A stretch of DNA of 64,000 nt. It comes from Bimastos eiseni. Lineage: Eukaryota; Annelida; Clitellata; Crassiclitellata; Lumbricidae. The position numbers and the translations under genes are program-made. The stretch spans positions 4,021,705 to 4,085,704 of the forward strand of contig OY365808.1 in the NCBI GenBank assembly GCA_959347315.1. The letters are read 5' to 3'. The notes beneath the pieces are model-generated. The model worked only from the letters and a program-made list of their open reading frames with translations, had not been told where the DNA came from and did not search any database. Below are positions 1 through 12,000 of this stretch, in pieces (positions within the stretch are counted from its first letter, which is position 1; each line of letters starts with the position of its first letter).

Positions 1-27
1 AAGAAAGGAAATTTAAGAATAAGGTAA

Positions 28-58
28 CGATGACGATGACGACGACGATGACGAGGAT

Positions 59-91
<33 letters not shown>

Positions 92-205
92 TGTGATGAT
101 GGTGATGATGATGATGATGATGCTGCTAATGATGACGATGATGATAATGATGATGATGGTGATGATGATGATGATGCTGCTGCTGATGATGATGAAGAAG
201 AGAGC
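28..205. repeat. GAT/GAC trinucleotide microsatellite
   Basis: Imperfect (GAY)n array with later GCT interruptions. It stays open in several frames on both strands (poly-Met/Thr, poly-Ser), a compositional artefact and not coding. Confidence 0.95.
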
Positions 206-519
206 CATACTAGAAAATGGAAACAAAAAGAGAAACAGAATAAAACAAACATTAGAAGAAGTTAAATATGTGGAATAAAAGAATAATTTGACTGAAGAAA
301 TACTCAACAAATTGAATATGGAAGCGTGAACACAGAAAGAAGAATTAATTCAAGCAGGAAGAGGAACAATGACATTCCGTTGAAAGCGATTAAGATTGCT
401 TTGTTCATCTGGTATTGCCATATATTACAGGAATGGTCTGCAGCAACGTGGGATCGTACATTAGCGTCGGCAGCAGCCAAGCCTACACGATTCGAATGAG
501 ATAGAACTTAATATCAGGT

Positions 520-735
520 TTATTGTCATCATCTTCTTTTCCTTCATTATCGCCATTTTCTTTATTATCTTTATCTCCTTCTGTTTTTTAATGATCACCA
601 CCACCTGTTTTTTCGGCAATTTCTTCATTATTGTCGCCTTCATCATTTACTTCTATTGATTATCTTAAATCTTCATCATCGTCATCATCATCAGCATCAT
701 CGTCATCATCATCATCGTCGTCATCATCATCATCG
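520..735. repeat. CAT/TTC-rich simple repeat
   Basis: Pyrimidine-rich CATCAT/CGTCAT triplets, imperfect. No gene is seen between 206 and 1250 apart from this tract. Confidence 0.8.
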
Positions 736-1254
736 TTATTCTTCTTAGTAATATGCTCATCACAATCATAACACATGACCACTAAATAATATCAACGAAG
801 TTTCATTCAAAATTGTCGACGGAGAGGTAGTCACGTGTTAGACTTGGCAGTGAAGGGATCTCGCAGGTGGAGTAATGGATGACACACTAGCGTACAGAGA
901 TGATTAATCGAGTTCTATCTATCCGTTTCCTCCGTAAGATTATCTTGTCCTTACCGCGCTAGATGGTGTTTTTTTCTAAATCAGGTGTATCACGTAATGT
1001 GTTCCTTGCAAGTTCGACTCCCAGTTATCACTTGTCATAATAATTTTTTTCATACTATATGTACCTGTACGTCTGTAATCATATTGCTATATGTCAGTTT
1101 TAAATAAAATTTCTTTTTATTATAATTTTTTATTATAATTAGTATTATTATTATTGGCATCAGTGTTATAATTCTAACATAGTTTATCTGAACAATTTCA
1201 GTCAATCAAAGGGCCTACGGTTATTTCAGTTACGACTTGATTGATTAGCATTTT

Positions 1255-1880
1255 TTTTAGCTAACGACATGAGAACATGATGACATAATAGTAATACTAA
1301 CATAGTAGGTTTATATATTATCAGAGCATAATACTAACCTATTACTAAAGGTTTATATAACAGCAGAGCAAGCTATTTATTTTCGTTCACTATGTGAGCA
1401 CGCAGCCTCTTTTTGAATTCATATAGACTATAAGATTGCTTCATTTGTGAAGGAATCTTGTTCCATACAAGGGTCCTAGCAGATCTGATTGTAAAGTTAC
1501 GGGTATTTGAATGAGCGAGAACCGGGCGATATATCTTTGCATTTCTGGTGTACTGGTTGTGTATGTTCGTATTAATTTGGAAGAAATCTCGATAAACTTT
1601 TGGAAGCAGGTTATTTTCATAGCGAAAGAAGAATTCCCCAATTTCAAACATCCTTAGGTCTATCTGTTCAATTTTTAATATTCCCAAATTTAAGTAAATT
1701 TTGCAAGTTCTTGAGCTCATTTGGGCACCCGCAACAATTAGAATGGCGGGTTTTTGTAAAATTACCAATCTGTGTTGTCTCGATTCATAAGTTGATATCC
1801 ATATCATGTTGCAATATGTCAGAAAACGGTATACAAGTGTGTAATATATATTTATACGGATGGAAGTAGGCAATAGATAG
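1255..1880 (-). mobile_element. 5'-truncated non-LTR retrotransposon, reverse transcriptase C-terminus
   Basis: A 166-codon open frame (1873 down to a TAG at 1373-1375) resembles the C-terminal end of LINE ORF2 proteins. Landmarks in order are a YRFLTYCNMIW block, LQKPAILIVAG, and a terminal stretch with RNAKIYRPVLAHSNTRN and RTLVWNKIPSQMK. The catalytic RT core is absent, so this is a typical 5'-truncated copy. Its frame is unbroken, which suggests a fairly young insertion. A related element lies at 60060-62260. Clade (CR1/jockey-like) is inferred from motif style only. Confidence 0.8.
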
Positions 1881-1975
1881 GATGTACGTGCAAATATGCT
1901 TATCGACTGTCTTTAATGTTTAATTAGTAAGTACTTTATAGGTGACCCTAGCTAACGGGCTCTAGATTCTTTCTG

Positions 1976-2075
1976 CCCCCCCTCCCCAGTTGTTACCAGT
2001 GGCATTGGAACCTTGAACGAATAATGTTACTGCTGTTAATCTGGTTGGTTAAAATAAAATATATTGATTGATTGT
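1976..2075 (+). mobile_element. possible LINE 3' end with ATTG tail
   Basis: Sequence ending in AAATAAAATATATTGATTGATTG looks like a LINE 3' terminus with a short tandem tail. There is no coding part, so the assignment is weak. Confidence 0.35.
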
Positions 2076-2079
2076 TTAA

Positions 2080-5000
2080 CTCGAGCTGAACGTTTCCATA
2101 CATAAACAAAGCCCACAACGTTTTTGAAACTATAGTAAACTTATAAATAGCTGTGAATGGGGCGTAAAAGTGAATAGCCAGAATGGAGGACGCTAAATGG
2201 TAAAACGGAAGAAATTAGAAGACTTGATTGTTTGTCTTCAGTCAACAGAGCTTACACATGGTCTATGGAAACATGAGTTTATTACACCTCGTGAGCTTCC
2301 TGGATCTTCGCCGTTGTTAGCAAATTTTTATGTGCATCTAATTATGCTACGTCCCCTTAGTAAATCTTCATAAAATTATAGGCATCGCTGTGCATCGAAA
2401 ATGGTCCCATTAGTCTCATGGGAGACGTTCGGTAGCATGTAATGGTGGAACTAATTCTATCAGCCTGTGTTCAGTACCAAGTAAGTCCGTTTTTAGTGTC
2501 GTTGAGAGAGTTTTTTGCAACGTTCAGCTGGATAAGACGAGGAATAAACTCACCGAAGGGATGTGCATCTTGTAAGGACTGATTAATCTGACCAGTCTAA
2601 TCTAGTGTAACGTAATCCACTGTAATGTATTACCATCAGAATTCAATGTTATCTGTAAACCAGATCTGACCTGACTTGGCTTATAGCCAACTCTGATTCA
2701 ATCTTATCTAGAAGAATCTAAAGTAGTACACTAAGATCATCTAGTTTTAGGTACTTACTTTTATTCTTACTACAGTCATTATGTCATTATAATTTGTTTT
2801 GAATTTATTAAAAATGAGTTAAATTTATAGTCACTCTAGAATCTAGAGTCTAGATTCTTATAACACTATCATGCGTACCTCTGAAAAAAATATTTATTCT
2901 GAGGCCCTCTGCGCAGAAAAGGTTGCCCAAACCGATCTAACCCAATACAATCTGAATTCAATCCATTGACGTGAATAATCGCCGATGTCCTAATGCTTGA
3001 TGCATGAATTGATGTCTGTTACGGCAGACCCTAGATGGAGAATCCGTTGTGGCAATTTCACAATGTCGATCCCGTTTCTTCATCCGTTCCAGAGTTTTCC
3101 ACTGTGCAGGCTCAACTTTGATGCCCGTGTCTTCGAGTTAGTGTGCCGCAATAATATGTGGTGCAAGAAGGCGTAATGTTTCCAATTTTCGCCCTCTTGA
3201 CTGTGTCAGTCCCAAACCTGGATAATGGAGGAGGGCGACGCTATAATATGATGTTAATATTTTTATCACACAGTGTCGCTAAACTGCAACAACCAATGAC
3301 ATGCGTGAAGTTCTTAGACGGCTGCGGATAGCAGCCTAATCATTAAGAACCGAAATACAAGTCGTAGATCTAACAGCCCAAAAAGCGTCCAATTAAACTC
3401 TAAGATTTCTCTAAAGAACTATGTTAAGAACTGGGCAGATTTCACGATTTCACTTAATAATCATAAAATTATTGTCTTTGTCAATTAGATGAAGCTAGAC
3501 TGTTCGATTCAGACTCATCCTTGCCATATGTCAGCTTTCGACTGAAATCCCTTTGTTGGTTCCAAGTGGTTGCGTTGGTCTACTACAGGTGACTCGTTCA
3601 GTTTACTGTTAATTGCCTTTGCAAATTGATGTAATGTTTTCGTTTTTAATGACACTTGACACCATACATTTTAGAAGGGGCGATTTGTATATTTTTAGAA
3701 TGAATTGAGCTGATGCATGAAAGTTGCCGATAACGTTCGAAGAGAATTACCTTTTGGTTCGCATTGTAGAATAGTAACTAGTAACTACCCGACTCGGTTA
3801 TTTTTGTTCCACCGTTCACTCTCCAAATACTGTCAGTCTTGTCTATTTGAGGTCAAATAAACAGTACAAAGATATTATTTCGCTCTCCAGCTTTCTTTTT
3901 CAAGTTATAAGTCATCAAGGCCACATTATTTATACGTCACTATCAACCTCTTTCGATGCGAAATTGTCGGAGGTGCATTCTCAATGCAACGATGTCCCCG
4001 CGACCACACAATTGTCTCATACTAAATTAAACAATGCCATTCTGTCAGGCTGTCATCATACGCACAGACTATTGATTAATTTGTTATTATGTGTGTTAAT
4101 TAATTGTCATCATCTTAATCAGTGTCAATAAGGATACAACATTATGGAGCAGGTTAATCATTCCGGAGTAGGGCTATTACACGTAGGCTAATCCAGAGTG
4201 AGAACAATCCGAATGAACAGCGTTTTGAAATGCAGTTGGCCCATAGGTTAAACAATTAGATATATAACACTGTTAGTGAGACCACCAAGCCCTCATTTTA
4301 AGGTCCTGGACTCCTAAATTTAGCATAAATAAAACGCTTCCAAATTTGAAATGTTTACACAGGCCCTTTGATTTTGCCCACAGCTGGTATGCTGAGTATT
4401 CTCCAATTGGTATTTTCTTATTTCCACAAACAAACTCCTCGTGCTCTCTGTACTATAGAAACAGGAGCGATTACAGTTACAGCGTTGTTCGTTATATGAC
4501 TCGCAAACTCTCCGTAAATTTTCGTCGTTCCAAACTCCTGAACAGCTTGCTACTTGATATTCGCACGGTCTCGTCCCCACTTGACTTTACATCGCTATTG
4601 CGTGCTCGTATTATCGAACAGTAAGATTAGTTGCTGTACGTGATGCTACTGAGGGTCGTTACGGGCTTACCTTCTTTGTTTTACACTGTGGTTAATTGTG
4701 ATGTATTGCTGTTTAGTGGTTCCGTTGCAAACCTGGCTTTGCTTCATGCTGTGGTTAGCTGTGTTTGATTCTTCACCCCCATGCTGCTGTAGTCGTTCTA
4801 CTGCTAATAATTGCATATTGCTTTCTCTTTAATGTTCTTTCTGCTTCTGTGAATTATTTTTCTGTCGCTCAGCAGTGTTCACATTGTGTGACTAATTATG
4901 ACTTTTGTGATCATAGAAAAATTGCATTTCACATTGACAAGCGATTCTGTCGCACAAAATGCATCGCTTTGTATTGTAATTATTACTACAATTGGTTTGA

Positions 5001-5320
5001 CACCGCCATGTTGCTGTTGTAATGATGCTGCTTCATCTTTATTATTGCATATTGCTTCCCCAATTAGCCTTCATTTCCTGTTTCTTTCACCTCATGTAGC
5101 TCCTTTGTTCACTGTTTGCTTGGACATGTGTTGTTGCTCTCAGTATTTGTGTTCACTTATCATCATTAGTTGGTTGACAGTTCAAAGAGGATATTCTGAG
5201 CTTGCACTTTTTAAACTCTTTTTTAAACCATAACATTCATCTATGAGGCTTCATCTTGACGCCTACTCATACCTAGCATACAGAGTATCATTTCTTGGTG
5301 TTAATTTAGCAATTTTGAAT
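2080..5320. other. unassigned spacer
   Basis: No exon chain, RNA gene or recognisable transposon protein was found. Short open frames at 3847-4131 and 4765-5233 have no recognisable motifs and no convincing splice context. AT-rich with scattered poly-T. Confidence 0.5.
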
Positions 5321-5321
5321 A

Positions 5322-5488
5322 ATGCCTAGACAATATGTAAAACCATAACTCTGCACTAACCCTAACCCTGCACTAACCCTACACTAACCCTAACCCTGAC
5401 CTTAACCCTAACCCTAGCCGTGACCCTAACCCTAACTCTAATCCTAACCGTAAATGGATGATTTTACATATTGCCTAAAATCTAAGAA
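5322..5488. repeat. telomere-like CCCTAA tract flanked by inverted repeats
   Basis: 5349-5452 contains about a dozen degenerate CCCTAA/CACTAACC units. It is bracketed by GCCTAGACAATATGTAAAAC on the left and its inverted counterpart TTTTACATATTGCCTAAAAT on the right. The same architecture recurs at about 35905-36060 and 45705-45965, so it looks like a mobile family, not a telomere relic. Confidence 0.75.
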
Positions 5489-5689
5489 ATTAAGCATTTT
5501 ACTAACTCCCTGTTTCACACTTTGTCTATAAAATATGTAGAACTCCATACCTGGCTGGAAACTTGTATCTTTGAGGTTTCTTTTTAAACCTAATGAAATT
5601 AAATAAAACTAGCTCTTACTACTCGACGCTAGAGTTCTATTTTGCAAATCATGTTAAAAAATATTTAAACTGTATGCAAATCATGATCA

Positions 5690-5760
5690 GTTGGAAGAAG
5701 GGCGGTACCAAATTTCAATAATAAATAAAAATAAAATAAAATAAAATTTGAGTACGATAA
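5690..5760 (+). mobile_element. 3' end of tRNA-derived SINE
   Basis: GGAAGAAGGGCGGTACCAAATTTCAA followed by an A-rich AATAAAATAAA tail matches the 3' region of the complete SINEs at 6816 and 38558. The tRNA-like head is missing. Confidence 0.6.
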
Positions 5761-5764
5761 ACGG

Positions 5765-6285
5765 ACTGAATTACATTCAGACGAACTGAACTTATAATAT
5801 GAATGAATTAAACATTGCCTAAATCAGACTAAATGACTACGTGAGAATGAATGAATTGATTAGAAGTGGCGGGAACAGGAACCAGTTCAATGCCTGCGGA
5901 AACACCTCACTCCACTCAAACAGACTAACCCACCCGTGACGCACTTCCGCTATGGCCGTGGCAATTGGAAAACGGCACCGCTTTGGGCAAGATCTGATCC
6001 CCAGAGGGTTTTTGAGTTATTGAGGGAATTAGAACATCCTTTCGCTTACTCTCTTCATCAAGTGATGCTGCATATATGGTCGGGCAACTCTAAAACGATG
6101 GCAATGCACTTGTCCTTTGTGGGGATAATACCTCAGAAATGTGGCTTATGGCTGTCAAGACTCGTCATATGTTATCATTATAGATCTCTATCTTAAGAAA
6201 TGATATGTTGTCTGATAGCCCGTAACGATAATCGCTGCATCAGCGCTCACGAATAACATCATGGGATTCAATCACAGGGTATAAT
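5765..6285. other. unassigned spacer
   Basis: An 86-codon plus-strand open frame (5936-6196) has no recognised motif and no homologue that I can name. Nothing else is visible. Confidence 0.4.
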
Positions 6286-6289
6286 ATGG

Positions 6290-6400
6290 AACATATATAT
6301 ATATATAGTATATAAACATATACATATATATACATATATGTGTATATATGTAGGCTACATAATAATAAATAAATAAATAAATATATATATCGATCTATGT
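6290..6400. repeat. TA/TATG-rich simple repeat
   Basis: ATATATAT, ACATATATAC and AAATAAATAAAT tracts in succession. Confidence 0.85.
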
Positions 6401-6815
6401 CTATTACCTATGCCATCCACATACAATATATATAGGCCTAGGTATACCCGTCTATGTGTATAGACCCGTATGTAGATCTAAAAATGTATGCACGTAAATT
6501 GTATGCATGCAGGTACATATATAGAATATATGTCACTGCCTGTATATATGAACTTATGCATGCAAATATTCTTGCATATGAATGAATGTAGTTATTTATA
6601 TCACATTCTACAGTGATGGACCAATCAAGGCTAAGGATCTGGAGTTAGTCATTGTAGCAAATTCATTGCTATTTTTACCAACCATTTATTTATGGTTACT
6701 ATATAATTGCCAAGAACCAATCAATTGTGACTGAAAGTCTTTCTCGAGGTCGCGGCTCGGTAAACTTCTAAAGAGCATCAGTTTCAAAGGTGTTACAGTG
6801 CTCTATGGTCCTGTG

Positions 6816-7050
6816 CACGGTGGCCGATCGGTTAGAGCGGTCGGACCGTAACGTTCAGTGTGCGCTGAGCGACCGGGTTCGACCCTCGCCCGGAGAGTCA
6901 CTGTGTAGGGACCTCGAGCAAGTCTTTCGCGCACAATTGCTCTGCAGTAGGGCTACAACTGCAATAGCGCCGTTGAGGCGTGTGCACTTCTGAGCGAAAA
7001 ATGCTGGAAGAAGGTCGGTCGCGATATCAAATTTCAGAATGAAAAAATAA
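6816..7050 (+). mobile_element. tRNA-derived SINE, full-length copy
   Basis: The head resembles a tRNA gene with an A box (TGGCCGATCGGTTAGAGCGG) and a B box (GGGTTCGACCC) about 33 bp downstream, the internal pol III promoter arrangement. The body continues through CGCACAATTGCTCTGCAGTA and ends GGTCGGTCGCGATATCAAATTTC with an A-rich tail. Further copies lie at 36968-37195 (minus) and 38558-38775 (plus). The cloverleaf is too degraded past the B box for this to be a functional tRNA. Confidence 0.85.
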
Positions 7051-7284
7051 TCGTCTAACATGTTTGATAGATATATTATACGTGTTGTATTGTCTTGTAT
7101 TCTATTGTATCTAATCAGTAATTAAACGCTTCTCCATGCAGCATAAACCCTTCAGAAGAGCTCTCAGTTCGAGTTACCTTAGAGAAAGGAAGGTTTTGTG
7201 GTGAAAGAAAGAAGTAGAGATTAAATAAGAGAAGATGGCAGAGCGAAGAGAAGAAAGGAGTTCATTCCGCAGAGAGGGACACAC

Positions 7285-8060
7285 GAGGACAGAGGCTTTG
7301 GAAATAGCTGCCATTGGGCAAAGAATATGGATTAAGCTGCCAGCTGCATACAAAAGGTACTTAAACCGAGAGGACACAATCACATATGTACGCATGCATG
7401 CATATATTTAATGTATGTAATATGTATTTAATGTTTTTAATACATATAATGGCTTCCTAAATGATCTAAACAAGTGTCTGAGTTAGTACTGCAACTACGT
7501 GTATCACATTCTGTCCTCCTTTTGGTCGTTGTTCGGGTGTAATGTATCTCTCGTAATAAAGGCGCTATATATGTCTGTATGGTACAGTTAAATGCCAATG
7601 CGGATTTATATGGCGCTAGCAAAATCCAAAACAACTGGTTGAAGTAGAACAATGTCTATTTCTTTTCGAGAAATTTTGTCTTCGTTTCTCAACGTACGTT
7701 TTGCGCAGTGGGACAAACAGCAACAAAATAGGGAAAATAAATATCAGATTTGGCGTAATGTGAAAGATATGACAAGGGCTTTGGAATTATCTGCCATTGG
7801 GGCAAATAATCCCTAGCAACAATTATCATTAAGGAGAGAAGTATCAACCCAAGCATTTCGAGTTGTTCTTAGTAAAGTGTGAAAGATTATGACGACCACT
7901 CGAAAAGCGACAAAATCATGGAAAAAAGACTCGAGGCAATCATTGCATTATTGCTCGGTTTAAGTCCTTGGTTTAACGTAAAAGATATGACAAACAGCAA
8001 CAGCATTTAGGAAGGCCGTATCAGCCCAGGTACTGCGATTTGTTCTTGGCATAGTGCGAA
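7285..8060. repeat. degenerate direct repeats
   Basis: GGCTTTGGAAATAGCTGCCATTGGG (about 7294) recurs as GGCTTTGGAATTATCTGCCATTGGGG (about 7777). GACAAACAGCAACA recurs at about 7711 and 7990. No coding sequence is seen. This is the region just 3' of the phosphatase stop codon, so part may be its 3' UTR. Confidence 0.55.
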
Positions 8061-8148
8061 TGATACAGATCTGGCTGTAGCAATTTGTGCAACGTTGGAA
8101 GACTTAAGTCAGCCTCGGTTCTTTGTCAGCTCTAATTCGTGTTGGTTT

Positions 8149-8778
8149 TCAAGATTTTGGCACGTTCACTTCTCGTGATAACGGACCCTCAATCGCCCCT
8201 CTTTCATCTTGCGATTCTTTACTGATCTCGGTTTCTTTTGGGTTTGTTGTTCCTTGGCTGGCTCCTCTCTCTTGAGCTTCTTTGACATCTAAGACGATAA
8301 CTTTTTCTTCAGGTTCCTTGGTATCTGCAGCGATTTTCTTATCTTTCAGCTCTGTGGAAGTTTCGTCTGTGCCTTTTCCTTGTGGTTCCTTGGAATCTTG
8401 AGTATCTCCTTTTCCCTGCGTCTGCTGAATGATTGCTGCACCTCGTAGTTCATTATTATCTTCCTCAACCTTTCCATCTTTGCTTGGCGTCAGTCTGTCT
8501 TGCGTCACACCCACTGTTCCAAATTCACCATGCCCCATTCCATGTACTGGCCCCACCTCCCCCTCCTCCTCTATTCTTTGATCTGTGGATCTCTTCCGGT
8601 TACGTGTCATATCTTCTGCAACGGATGGCCCTGTTCCACTCCCCGTCAGTTCTTGTTCCGTTGGTTCCTTCCTCTGTTTCATTGTTTGTTCGTCCCGTGA
8701 GATGTCTGCCTTCATCTGCCTCTCTTTCCTCTTGTTCAGGTATAAGTAAATAAGTTGGTGCAGGTAGTTGTATTGCTC
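8149..8778 (-). CDS. phosphatase exon 18: end of D2 and C-terminal tail
   Basis: Follows a CAG acceptor and opens with [20 protein letters not shown], the final helix of a PTP domain, continuing directly from exon 17 (QDF|EQY). The remaining ~185 residues are low-complexity, rich in Glu, Lys, Thr, Gly and Asp, and end VNVPKS before TGA at 8149-8151. No domain is recognised in the tail. Codon-length openness on the plus strand here is a shadow. Confidence 0.93.
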   Translation of the reverse strand, partial: EQYNYLHQLIYLYLNKRKERQMKADISRDEQTMKQRKEPTEQELTGSGTGPSVAEDMTRNRKRSTDQRIEEEGEVGPVHGMGHGEFGTVGVTQDRLTPSKDGKVEEDNNELRGAAIIQQTQGKGDTQDSKEPQGKGTDETSTELKDKKIAADTKEPEEKVIVLDVKEAQERGASQGTTNPKETEISKESQDERGAIEGPLSREVNVPKS

Positions 8779-9006
8779 CTGAATAAATAATTACCAATTT
8801 AATTCATCAGTATGTCATTACCACCTCGTTAATAGTACCACCTTGCGTAATGATATTGCTGTCGTTGTCACGAATGTCATCAGTATCATCGCTGCCATTA
8901 TCAATAGTAGAATAATATTGATCATCATCATCATAACTATTAGTCGCAGCAACCAGAGCAGCACACTCATTAATCCTCAGCGGATAACATTGGCATCCTC
9001 ATTGTT

Positions 9007-9053
<47 letters not shown>

Positions 9054-12000
9054 CATTGTTATAATAATAATAATAATAATAATAATCATCATCATCATCA
9101 TCATCATCGTCATCGTCATCGCCATCGTCAACGTCATCGTCATCGTCATCGTCGCCGTCACCGTCGCTGTCAACGCCATCGTCATCGTCATTGGCATCGT
9201 CATCACCATTGACATCGTCATTATTGTCATTATTCACCATCATCGTCGTCGTCGTTGTCCTTGTCATAATCACCATCACTGTCATCGTCATCATAATTAT
9301 AAATCATCGTTTCATCATTGCCGTCATCACCACCGCCACCACCACTATCATCATCGATCATCATCCACATGCATTGTTCGGTGACATCGTTATAACATAA
9401 TACCCTAGCGCTAGCAATGAAACAAAGCCAATTAAAGACGACCTTTCAAGTAACTGTAACAATTGTGCTAACGTAATGTCTTATTTCGCTACTCGTAATG
9501 TAACGCAACGTAATGTATACTGACGAAGTCTTGTACGAATTGCTGTCGCTTTTCTTTGATGAGTTTCACGGCGTCGAAAATTCCAACGACTCCTTGTTCA
9601 TTCAATCGATCCAAGATGTTCACCACCGCCCCGAACAAACCAGATCTAGCGGCACCATACCTGTGAAGTAATCGAATTTAATCAACCATTTATATAGCGC
9701 TCTATAAAGCAATCTACTAAGAGACGCTATCTTGGCTTGCCTAAATGACGTTAGATGTGAATGCCAACGAATATTTGACATAAGTTAGCCAAACAGTGAA
9801 CAGTAGGCAGAAAGAATCATCCGTGGTTGGCCAACGCGCAAGCGTGGAACTATCTAACGGATTCCGTCGACAGTTGACAGATGACATTGGTAATTCAGCT
9901 ATAATGTAACCGAACGCATTGTAATATACGGTAATGTATTGTGCAGTGACGAAATGTGATGCAATGAGGTGGAATTTTGTGTAATGTTAATTCATGTGAA
10001 GCGATGCAATGTGACGGTATGAAATGTGATGCGATGTCCTGTCATGTGTGAGATTGGAATACGGAGTGTGATGATATGGTTCAATGCGATGTGGTGTGAG
10101 ATGTGACGCCGTGAATGCGATGTAGTAGCGTGGTGGAATGAGACTGTAACGTAAAGCGTTGACGTTTTATGCTGTGAGATTGTGAAGCGCCTTGTGTAAT
10201 ATCGTAGGACAGTGCTTCTCAAACTTTCCAATGCTGCATAACATTTATTTAAATATTTATTAAAATCCTTTACTGTGTGTGAGAGCATGATTGTTTTATC
10301 AATCGTCGTGTTGCGAATCAATTTGCCAACTTCAACATTTTATTATGGAATAATCAGAATGAATTATCGCATATAATATTAGAATCCTGTATTCATATCG
10401 CCAAGTGATAAGCCAAGTTACAAGTTACAAACGAAAAGCTAAGGAAGTTGGCCATTGATTTTGTCTTCATTTTTTTAACACAAATTGCAAAGATTTAGCG
10501 AGCTCTGTCGGGCCACTTAAAATCAGCCCATATGGGACTGCGCGCTGCTCTAACGAATCTGCTACCGTCCCTCGTCTGCTGTAAAGAAGCACGTACGGTT
10601 CGTACGATTGATTTCGTTTGGAATTAAATGGGTGAGCGCTCCGTGCGTAACCTTCTTCATCTTACTTTGCTTCTTCTTCCGCTTGAGAGATGGTGTGTGT
10701 TTGTGTGGCTGTGTGTGTGTGTGTAGCTCTGTGTGTGTGCGTATATGTGGCTGTATGTGCTGTTTGTATGTCTGTGTATATCAGTGTGCGCGTGTGTCTG
10801 TGTGTGTGTGTGTGTGTGGCTGTGTGGACAGTGTGTGTGTCTGTGTCTGTGTGTTTGTCTGTGTCTGTCATATGTGTGTCTGTGTGTGATTGGACCTTGT
10901 TGAGAAACTCCCTCTCTGATTGAACCGTCTGTTTTGTGTGGGAGCCACAGCTCTAGCAGAGAGTTTCTCTGTAAATGCGCTATATAAATGAGCAATTACA
11001 CACACACACATAAGGAACTGAGAGCAAATACCACATCCTGTTTGCAAAATCCTCTTATGATGTAATGTACTAAGTACAATACAGTAGCCGCACCAGTTAA
11101 CGTTATGTTTCATTGCTATCCATATCCTCTAGTCTTGTGACCTACAGCATGTACATTTAGCTCTTGCGTGTGACTCTGACAAGTAAGCCTCCGTGATTTA
11201 GGGATGAACTGAGTTTGAATTTCTTGCCGAATCAGAGTACAGAGTTTTACGACTTGAATTTCGCCGTGTCCGAGTCGAGGCCATTTTCTTGATTTTTAGT
11301 TTGGCATTTTGCACAAATTTTCATAATTTTTTCAGTTTCACCTTAGTTTGCACTAAGAAATAGTAACTAGCAAGTACTATTAATAGCGGTATTTGTGTTT
11401 TTAGCTAGGTAGATTGCTGTTTTGTAAAGAAAAGTAGCAGTATTTGGGGAGCTCCGCCAAAGCCGGTCCCACGCCTGGTTGAATAAGGAGGTGGGTTGAG
11501 GCGCGAGGTTGGCAACCTCATCCCCAAAAACAAAGACGACCGCTACATAAGCAACAGAAGGACGCCATTCCGGTTAAAAGATCGTACGGGATGGAGAGCT
11601 CTTGTTGACCAATGTTCCAATAGGAACGGGAGGAACTAAGTCTAAGTATTTGTGTTTTAGTTAGGTCTGTTGTGGGTTTGTACAATGAAAATCCGATTTT
11701 CGTTTTCAAACCAGAATATCTGAAAGATTAAACTCGGAGCCATTGTTTGTCTGAGTTCGAGTTTATGCCAAGTACATTTCGAAACTCGGGCCGAGCAGAG
11801 TTTCGAGTCGAGTTTCGGTTCATCCCTACGTGATTTATATATCACACACAACACTGACTGCCATCTTATAGCACTTTTAGCCACTATACATTTAACGCGG
11901 CGCACGATGTTCGGAATACAGAGGCTCAATTAATCTCAGCGGATTTCCCATGTCCGGATTCGCTTCTTCTTCATCGGCCATCTAGCGGTCGCTTTCTCAA

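Noticed and set aside
5335..5455. True telomere or chromosome end
   Set aside because: Short, degenerate, internal, and bounded by inverted repeats that recur elsewhere.
6816..6900. tRNA gene
   Set aside because: A and B boxes are present, but the acceptor stem does not close and the same sequence continues into a repeated SINE body at three loci.
8433..8797. Several overlapping open frames opposite or beside the phosphatase tail
   Set aside because: Shadows of exon 18, which is fixed by the PTP helix, the splice site and phase.
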